Of a stretch of 9,717 nucleotides of DNA, positions 5,436 to 9,717 are shown piece by piece. The position numbers and the translations under genes are program-made. The notes below the pieces were generated by a model. That model ran no database searches, was not told the origin of the DNA, and saw only the letters and a program-made list of their open reading frames with translations. How positions within the stretch are numbered: the first letter of the stretch is position 1; every line of letters begins with the position of its first letter. The DNA comes from Nitrospirota bacterium (GTDB taxonomy: Bacteria; Nitrospirota; JACRHJ01): the NCBI GenBank assembly GCA_027328825.1, contig DAHWTK010000059.1:1-9717 (forward strand), written 5' to 3'.

Positions 5436-6595
5436 AACTCGGCGAGGCGATGGTAAAAGAGGGGCTTATCACGAACGACGCCCTGGCGAGGGCGCTTGAG
5501 CGCCAGATTATTTTTGGCGGCAGGCTGGGCACGAACCTCGTCGAAATGGGGGTCATATCCGAGGAGAACCTCGCGAAGTTTCTCGGCAGGGTGCTGAACG
5601 TGCCGTATGCGGGCCCCGCGCAGTTCGAAAAAGTCATGCAGGACGCAATCGACTCCGTAACGGCGGAACAGGCGCAGAAATATACCATCTTCCCGTTGAA
5701 GAAGGAGCGCTCAAGGCTTCACCTCGCAATGAAAGACCCGAACGATTTCGCCGTCGTGGACGAGCTTCGCTTTGTATTCGGGATGGAGATAAGGGAATAC
5801 ATCGCCTCTGAGATAAGGATTTTTTACGCCCTTGAGAAATACTACGGAATAAGGCGGGACTTGAGATACATATCCGTCCTTAACGAAGAGGAGGCGTGGA
5901 GCGGCGCAAAGCCCAGGTCCCAGGATATGACATACATCCCGAAACCTGTCAAGGCCCAGGATCCGCCCCCCGCCCCTGTCCCGGAAGCGCCGAAGGCGCA
6001 GGAGGTTCTGGAGCCTGAGCCGGAAGAAGAGCCGGTTTATAATATCCCGGAGCCTGCGTTTGAGCCAACCCAGCCGGACGCGTCTCATACCGTACATACT
6101 TCAGGGCATACCTCGCCGTATGAACTGCTCGCAATGCCTGCGGACAGGGAGAGCGTCGCGTCGGCCATAGTCGCGGCGTCGCTTGAGAAATTATCGCGCG
6201 CGGCCCTTTTCAAGGTGAAGGACGGGATACTGGCCGGCTGGCAGTGCGCGCTTGCCGGAGGCGCGGCGGATATTTCCAAACTCGGCATGGCCATCTCCCT
6301 CCCTGGCATATTCAAAGACGTTGTCGAGAAGAAATCGTTCTACAAGGGGCCTGTCGCCCCCCTGCCCCAGAACGGGATACTGCTGAACGCTTTGGGCGGC
6401 GCGGGCCGGTCTGCCGGCCCGCTGGAGGCGATTGCGTGCCCGCTCGTCATAAGGGGCAAGGTCGTGGCCGTTCTTTATGCGGACAACGGCCCCGGCTCAA
6501 GTGCCGGAGTCGATATCGATTTTTTTGCGTCCCTCATGGCGAAGGCCTCCATGTCTCTCGAAATCCTTATCCTCAAGAACAAGATACTCTCCTGA
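5432..6595 (+). CDS. MshEN (GspE N-terminal) protein with C-terminal GAF-like domain
   Basis: A 387-residue protein starting at GTG and overlapping vorB by 4 nt (GTGA). Its N-terminus carries two consecutive 24-residue motifs, K2-Q25 and R31-V54, each of the form (K/R)LG..(M/L)V..G(L/V)I(T/S)...L, joined by five residues (IIFGG). This is the arrangement of the MshEN domain, the c-di-GMP-binding module at the N-terminus of some type II secretion/pilus ATPases. The rest of the T2SSE-N fold continues to about residue 150 (PLKKERSRLHLAMKDPNDF, KYYGIRRDLRY). A Pro/Glu-rich linker (about 165-220) follows. The C-terminal part (about 228-387) ends like a GAF domain (ACPLVIRGKVVAVLYADN ... FFASLMAKASMSLEILILKN). 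There is no Walker A or B, so it is not a secretion ATPase. It is probably a cytoplasmic sensor or adaptor; ligand and partner are inferred, not shown. Confidence 0.8.
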   Translation: MKLGEAMVKEGLITNDALARALERQIIFGGRLGTNLVEMGVISEENLAKFLGRVLNVPYAGPAQFEKVMQDAIDSVTAEQAQKYTIFPLKKERSRLHLAMKDPNDFAVVDELRFVFGMEIREYIASEIRIFYALEKYYGIRRDLRYISVLNEEEAWSGAKPRSQDMTYIPKPVKAQDPPPAPVPEAPKAQEVLEPEPEEEPVYNIPEPAFEPTQPDASHTVHTSGHTSPYELLAMPADRESVASAIVAASLEKLSRAALFKVKDGILAGWQCALAGGAADISKLGMAISLPGIFKDVVEKKSFYKGPVAPLPQNGILLNALGGAGRSAGPLEAIACPLVIRGKVVAVLYADNGPGSSAGVDIDFFASLMAKASMSLEILILKNKILS

Positions 6596-7545
6596 TGCAA
6601 GGGAAACCCGTCTCCCTGACCCCGGCTGTAACCGGCATAAGGCTCGACGTTTTTCTGGCCGGCTCAGCCCTTGGTCTTACCAGAAGCCATGCCCAAAAAC
6701 TGATAGACGACGGCCTGGTAATGGTTTCCGGAAAGGCAAGGAAGGCCAATTACAGGCTCCGGCCTGGAGACATTATCGACGTTACCGTGCCGGAGCCGGA
6801 AGAGACGCAGGCCCTCCCGGAGGACATACCGATAGACGTGCTGTATGAAGACGATGATTTGGTCGTCGTGAACAAACCGGCGGGGATGGTCGTGCATCCC
6901 GCGGCGGGGAATTTCTCCGGGACGCTTGTAAACGCGCTGCTCTTCAGATACGGCAGTCTTTCTTCCGTGGGGGGCAGGTTCAGGCCGGGGATAGTCCACC
7001 GGCTCGACAAGGACACCTCCGGCGTGATGGTGGTTGCGAGAAACGACCAGGCTCACCATAACCTCGCCCGACAGTTCAAGGCGCATACGAACATACGCGA
7101 ATACGAGGCCATAGCAATCGGGACGTTCAAAGACGCCGAGGGCACAGTGGCCGTGGCGATAGGGCGGCACGTGACCGACAGAAAGAAGATGTCGCCTGTG
7201 ACGTTTCGCGGGAAGAACGCCATGACGCACTACAAGGTAATCGAAAATTTCGCAGGGGCGGCGCGAGTGAGGCTCAGGCTCGCCACAGGCAGGACGCACC
7301 AGGTCAGGGTGCATATGGCGCACATAGGGCACCCGCTCGCGGGGGACAGGGTATATGGCGGCTCCGGCGCGGCAAAGCTGCTTGGAATGCACATTTCCCG
7401 CCAGATGCTCCATGCGGCCCTCTTAGGCATTACGCATCCATCGACCGGAAAATACATGCAGTTCGAGAAGGAAGCGCCAGAGGACATGAAAAAGGCGCTG
7501 GAGTTTCTGAGGATGAGGGCAAAAGGCGCCGGAGGGGCGGGATAA
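6595..7545 (+). CDS. rluD: Large-subunit rRNA pseudouridine synthase, RluD family
   Basis: A 316-residue RluA/RluD-family enzyme that isomerises uridines to pseudouridine in 23S rRNA. An S4 RNA-binding domain occupies about residues 11-70 (RLDVFLAGSALGLTRSHAQ ... GLVMVSGKARKANYRLRPGD). The catalytic block is GIVHRLDKDTSGVMVVAR, with the nucleophile Asp138 in HRLD. The conserved RTHQVRVHMAHIGHPLAGD and the end of the fold are intact. The length is normal for RluD (E. coli 326). The ATG at 6595 shares one base with the previous stop (TGATG). A much longer in-frame reading beginning at 6244 is open only because it overlaps the preceding gene, and it lacks family similarity. RluD is the best guess within the family; RluC-like specificity is possible. 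This is the last gene of the run starting at 294; no terminator hairpin is visible after it. Confidence 0.94.
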   Translation: MQGKPVSLTPAVTGIRLDVFLAGSALGLTRSHAQKLIDDGLVMVSGKARKANYRLRPGDIIDVTVPEPEETQALPEDIPIDVLYEDDDLVVVNKPAGMVVHPAAGNFSGTLVNALLFRYGSLSSVGGRFRPGIVHRLDKDTSGVMVVARNDQAHHNLARQFKAHTNIREYEAIAIGTFKDAEGTVAVAIGRHVTDRKKMSPVTFRGKNAMTHYKVIENFAGAARVRLRLATGRTHQVRVHMAHIGHPLAGDRVYGGSGAAKLLGMHISRQMLHAALLGITHPSTGKYMQFEKEAPEDMKKALEFLRMRAKGAGGAG

Positions 7546-7552
7546 AAAGATA

Positions 7553-7581
7553 TTGACAAAAATAAAACCTTGTTTTAAAAT
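7553..7581 (+). promoter_or_regulatory. Sigma-70 promoter of the IclR-family gene
   Basis: A perfect TTGACA (7553-7558) is followed after exactly 17 bp by TAAAAT (7576-7581), five of six to consensus. It lies in a short A/T-rich stretch that contrasts with the GC-rich genes around it. Transcription would start near 7588 and give a leader of about 50 nt. The -10 region overlaps an 8-bp palindrome TTTTAAAA (7573-7580), a possible place for a repressor, though no defined IclR operator can be named. Confidence 0.75.
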
Positions 7582-7639
7582 GACGCCAAATTCTCATCAG
7601 CATAGTGCCAGGCAAATTTTCCCGGTAGGTGGATTTTAG

Positions 7640-8449
7640 ATGTCAAACGGCAAGGTCAAACGGGATAAACATGACTATACAATACAGTCCGTTATCCACG
7701 CTCTCGATATATTGGAGGCATTCAGGGGCGCATCCGCCGACGACCTTGGGGTTACCGAGCTTGCCGAAAGGCTTAACCTGCACAAAAACAACGTCTTCCG
7801 GCTCCTGGCGACGCTGGAGACGCGCGGATACATCGAGCAGAACAAGCTGACCGGGAACTACCGACTGGGCATACGCACCTTCGAGATGGGCCAGTGCTTT
7901 CTGTCCCAGACGGGGCTTCTAAAGCAGGCCAGGCCGGTAATCGAAGATCTGGTCAGGAAATGCAACGAGTCTGCGTACCTGGCCGTGCTTCAGTGCGACA
8001 GGGTGGTGTATCTCGATATTGCCGAGACGAGCCAGTCCGTAAGGGTGGCGAACAGGGTCGGGCATCTTCTCCCGGCATACTGCACGGCGGTCGGTAAAGT
8101 CCAGCTTGCTTACCTGAGCCAGGAGGAGCTCGACAGAATATTTGCGAGACCGAAACTTGAGAAATTTACGCCGAACACCATAATCGACAGGGAAGAGCTT
8201 CTTGAGCATCTGAAAGAAGTGGCCCGAAAAGGTTATGCGCTCGATATAGAGGAATATGAAGACGAGGTCATGTGCGTAAGCGTCCCGGTAATGGACTACA
8301 CCGGCAGGGTAGTGGCGGGTATCTGCATATCCGGGCCGGGCTGCCGCATGACAAGAAAGAGAATGGAGGCGGAGCTTTTGCCCCTCCTGAAGACCGCGGC
8401 TCAGGACATTTCGCGCAGACTCGGGCATAACGGCGCTTTAATGTCCTAA
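7640..8449 (+). CDS. IclR-family transcriptional regulator
   Basis: A 269-residue regulator of usual family length. Residues about 12-75 form the winged helix-turn-helix (YTIQSVIHALDILEAF ... GVTELAERLNLHKNNVFRLL ... TLETRGYIEQN). Residues about 85-262 form the IclR effector-binding domain, with its characteristic HLLPAYCTAVGKVQLAYLS and EYEDEVMCVSVPVMDYTGRV blocks. Cys166-type positions are present in AYCTAVGK and VMCVSVPV. These proteins act as dimers, often on promoters of catabolic genes and their own. A Shine-Dalgarno AGGTGG (7627-7632) lies 7 nt before the ATG. The gene has its own strong promoter and is flanked by gene-free DNA on both sides, so it is probably monocistronic. Target genes are unknown; the AT island before cooC is the nearest candidate control region. 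Confidence 0.93.
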   Translation: MSNGKVKRDKHDYTIQSVIHALDILEAFRGASADDLGVTELAERLNLHKNNVFRLLATLETRGYIEQNKLTGNYRLGIRTFEMGQCFLSQTGLLKQARPVIEDLVRKCNESAYLAVLQCDRVVYLDIAETSQSVRVANRVGHLLPAYCTAVGKVQLAYLSQEELDRIFARPKLEKFTPNTIIDREELLEHLKEVARKGYALDIEEYEDEVMCVSVPVMDYTGRVVAGICISGPGCRMTRKRMEAELLPLLKTAAQDISRRLGHNGALMS

Positions 8450-8566
8450 GACAGCCTTTGACAATTTCATCGAAGCAGCAATACCCTTGAGACGGAAGGG
8501 CCTCCCGGTTGTGTTTTCCGCCGATGCTCCCGGTCGTTCCGCTTTAACATGCCTGAAACGCCAATC

Positions 8567-8587
8567 AAAGCTTAATTGTCAAGCTTT
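8567..8587. promoter_or_regulatory. Inverted repeat, possible operator
   Basis: AAAGCTT (8567-8573) and AAGCTTT (8581-8587) are exact inverted 7-bp arms around AATTGTC. The arm centres are 14 bp apart. It lies about 60 bp upstream of the candidate -10 boxes and about 190 bp before cooC. It could bind a dimeric regulator such as the neighbouring IclR protein, or form a weak hairpin; there is no T-run directly after it. Function is inferred. Confidence 0.35.
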
Positions 8588-8628
8588 ACTAAGACTTTCG
8601 TATTTATTAAAAATTAATCCTAATTAAA

Positions 8629-8661
8629 TTGCATTTATTACTGATTTTTGTATAATATAAT
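8629..8661 (+). promoter_or_regulatory. Candidate promoter with overlapping TATAAT boxes for cooC
   Basis: Two perfect TATAAT hexamers overlap by one base (8651-8656 and 8656-8661). TTGCAT (8629-8634) precedes the first by 16 bp but matches the -35 consensus only in its first three bases. Start sites near 8663-8668 would give a leader of about 110 nt before the cooC ATG. In such AT-rich DNA chance matches are common, so confidence is modest. Confidence 0.4.
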
Positions 8662-8776
8662 GAATTTCCCGTTTGGAATAAATAACTTAAAAAGATAATA
8701 AATAAATCTGATTATGCCATAAAATTTTAATATTATTCGGGCCGGGTTTCCTTTGGTTTTCAGCGGGGAGAACTGA

Positions 8777-9559
8777 ATGAAGATAGCGGTTACAGGCAAG
8801 GGCGGGGTGGGCAAGACCACGCTTTCCAGCGCGCTCGCCAGGGCGTTTTCCGAAGACGGAAGCCACGTGCTCGCCGTGGATGCGGACCCTGACGCGAACC
8901 TTGCGCAGTCCCTGGGCATTGCCGGGGAGGAGATTGAAAAGATACGGCCCATCGCCGAGATGGGTGACCTGATAGAGGAGCGCACCGGGGCAAAACCCGG
9001 CGCGCCCGGTTCCGTATTCAAGCTGAACCCGAAGGTTGATGACATTCCGGAGAGGTTCTCATATTCCCATAACGGGATAAAGCTTCTTGTGATGGGGAAA
9101 TACAAGACCGGCGGCGCGGGTTGCTACTGCCCGGAAAACGCGCTTCTTAAAAGCCTCGTCCGACATCTTATACTGAAGCGGGACGACGTCGTCATTCTCG
9201 ACATGGAGGCGGGTATAGAGCACCTTACGCGCGGCACGTCCGGTTCCGTGGACGCATTCATAGTAGTCGTCGAGCCGGGCGGCAGGAGTGTCCAGACGGC
9301 GAGGCAGGTGAAGTCCCTCGCGGACGACTTAGGCGTGCGGCAGGTATATGTCGTAGGGAACAAGGTCAGGACGGAAGCGGACAGGGAGTTTATCTCCGAA
9401 AACCTGCCGGGTATGGAAGTCGTCGGGTTCATGAGCTACGACCCGGACGTAATCGACGCGGACCTGAATGGTCGGGACGTATACGGAAACTGTCCGCGAC
9501 TTGTGGCGGAGGTCAGAGCGATAAAGGAAAAGCTTGCGAAGCGGGCGCAGGCGGCATGA
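8777..9559 (+). CDS. cooC: CooC-type carbon monoxide dehydrogenase accessory ATPase
   Basis: A 260-residue MinD/ParA-like P-loop ATPase of the CooC family, which helps insert nickel into the C-cluster of CO dehydrogenase and the related acetyl-CoA synthase. The deviant Walker A GKGGVGKTT is at residues 7-15, including the signature Lys8. DADPDANLA (35-43) is the next conserved block. The metal-binding C-x-C motif of the family is present as GCYCPENALL (C116, C118). VVILDMEAGIEHLTRG (about 139-154) is the Walker B region, and VVGNKV (near 193) the base-binding part. GGGGAG (8765-8770) is a good RBS 6 nt before the ATG. The stop overlaps the next start (ATGA). No CODH gene (cooS/acsA) is in the window, so the client enzyme must lie elsewhere. 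A general MinD-like role is less likely because of the CxC and DADPDANL motifs. Confidence 0.93.
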   Translation: MKIAVTGKGGVGKTTLSSALARAFSEDGSHVLAVDADPDANLAQSLGIAGEEIEKIRPIAEMGDLIEERTGAKPGAPGSVFKLNPKVDDIPERFSYSHNGIKLLVMGKYKTGGAGCYCPENALLKSLVRHLILKRDDVVILDMEAGIEHLTRGTSGSVDAFIVVVEPGGRSVQTARQVKSLADDLGVRQVYVVGNKVRTEADREFISENLPGMEVVGFMSYDPDVIDADLNGRDVYGNCPRLVAEVRAIKEKLAKRAQAA

Positions 9560-9717
9560 ACGAAGGCGACCTTAAGGCTGGGCTTCGGCGGGAAATACTG
9601 GCAAGACGAGACGCTATCCCGCCGGATGACAGGCGGAGCAAAAGCGCTTCCATAGCCGATGCCTTTTTCGCCCTTCCGGAATATAAAACCGCCGGGACGG
9701 TTCTGTTTTACGTGAAT
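9556..9717 (+). CDS. 5-formyltetrahydrofolate cyclo-ligase, N-terminal part
   Basis: The first 54 codons of a gene cut by the window end. The product (LKAGLRREILARRDAI ... RSKSASIADAFFALPEYKTA, then TVLFYVN) has the typical N-terminus of 5-formyltetrahydrofolate cyclo-ligase (MTHFS/YgfA family). That enzyme uses ATP to turn 5-formyl-THF into 5,10-methenyl-THF in the cytoplasm. The basic K..LR..IL.RRD stretch and the KS...I...F..LPEY segment are the family's nucleotide/substrate-binding start. Its ATG overlaps the cooC stop (ATGA), so the two are co-translated. This joins a CO-dehydrogenase maturation factor to folate C1 metabolism, as expected if the host uses the acetyl-CoA pathway. The active-site part lies outside the window. 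Confidence 0.85.
   Translation, partial: MNEGDLKAGLRREILARRDAIPPDDRRSKSASIADAFFALPEYKTAGTVLFYVN

Larger units (their letters stand above)
8450..8776. other. Intergenic region with AT island
   Basis: This is 327 bases without a gene. The first about 110 (8450-8560) have ordinary composition and hold nothing I recognise apart from an isolated TTGACA (8458-8463) with no matching -10. From about 8560 to 8750 the DNA is very AT-rich: over 8581-8740 I count 31 G/C in 160, about 19%. This part contains an inverted repeat (8567-8587), overlapping TATAAT boxes (8651-8661) and a 10-bp palindrome TAAAATTTTA (8720-8729). No tRNA, riboswitch fold or clear terminator was seen. Confidence 0.7.

Noticed and set aside
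6244..6594. A 117-residue N-terminal extension of the pseudouridine synthase
   Set aside because: It overlaps the conserved C-terminus of the gene at 5432. Its translation is Arg/Gly/Pro-rich and unlike any RluD, and an ATG at 6595 gives the normal length and S4 domain position.
7692..7700. TTATCCACG, one mismatch from a DnaA box
   Set aside because: It is a single site inside the iclR coding sequence, with no further boxes and no origin-linked genes.

Overview
The window looks like a piece of the chromosome of an anaerobic, moderately GC-rich bacterium. All ten supported genes lie on the + strand. Two features argue for strict anaerobic, ferredoxin-based C1/2-oxoacid metabolism. One is the pair of subunits of a 2-oxoacid:ferredoxin oxidoreductase of the Vor/Kor type. 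The other is a CooC-type nickel-insertion ATPase followed directly by a folate C1 enzyme. Frequent ATA (Ile) and AGG (Arg) codons in a GC-rich background, together with short CCCCC/GGGGG hairpin repeats, recall Nitrospirota or 'deltaproteobacterial' lineages. That placement is an impression; no marker here fixes the taxon.

Layout. Positions 1-293 hold no convincing gene. They contain two palindromic repeat elements and a possible promoter right at the first start codon. From 294 to 7545 seven genes follow almost without gaps: a secreted CsgG/TolB-like + PEGA-domain protein; recN; a small 2x[4Fe-4S] ferredoxin subunit (VorD/KorD type); a secreted coiled-coil protein with a glutamine-periodic tail; the VorB/KorA-type alpha subunit; a MshEN (GspE N-terminal) protein without any ATPase domain; and an RluD-type pseudouridine synthase. 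Most junctions are 1-8 nt overlaps or a 1-nt gap, so this is probably one transcription unit with translational coupling. The only real gap (3239-3282) is filled by the second copy of the hairpin repeat, which also supplies the ribosome-binding site of the next gene.

A near-consensus sigma-70 promoter (7553-7581) starts a separate unit, a single IclR-family regulator (7640-8449). Then comes a 327-nt gene-free stretch whose second half is an AT island (about 19% GC over 8581-8740, counted by hand) with overlapping TATAAT boxes and an inverted repeat. It leads into cooC (8777-9559) and the start of a 5-formyltetrahydrofolate cyclo-ligase gene that runs off the window end.

How it fits together. 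VorD and VorB would belong to one enzyme that decarboxylates 2-oxoacids and reduces ferredoxin, but its TPP-binding beta subunit and its gamma subunit are not in the window. The alpha and ferredoxin subunits are separated by an unrelated secreted-protein gene. CooC and the folate cyclo-ligase suggest a CO dehydrogenase/acetyl-CoA pathway elsewhere in the genome. I do not see a clear new defence, mobile or RNA-guided system. The points most worth a second look are the split oxidoreductase operon with its repeat junction, the XXQ repeat protein, the ATPase-less MshEN protein and the AT island before cooC.
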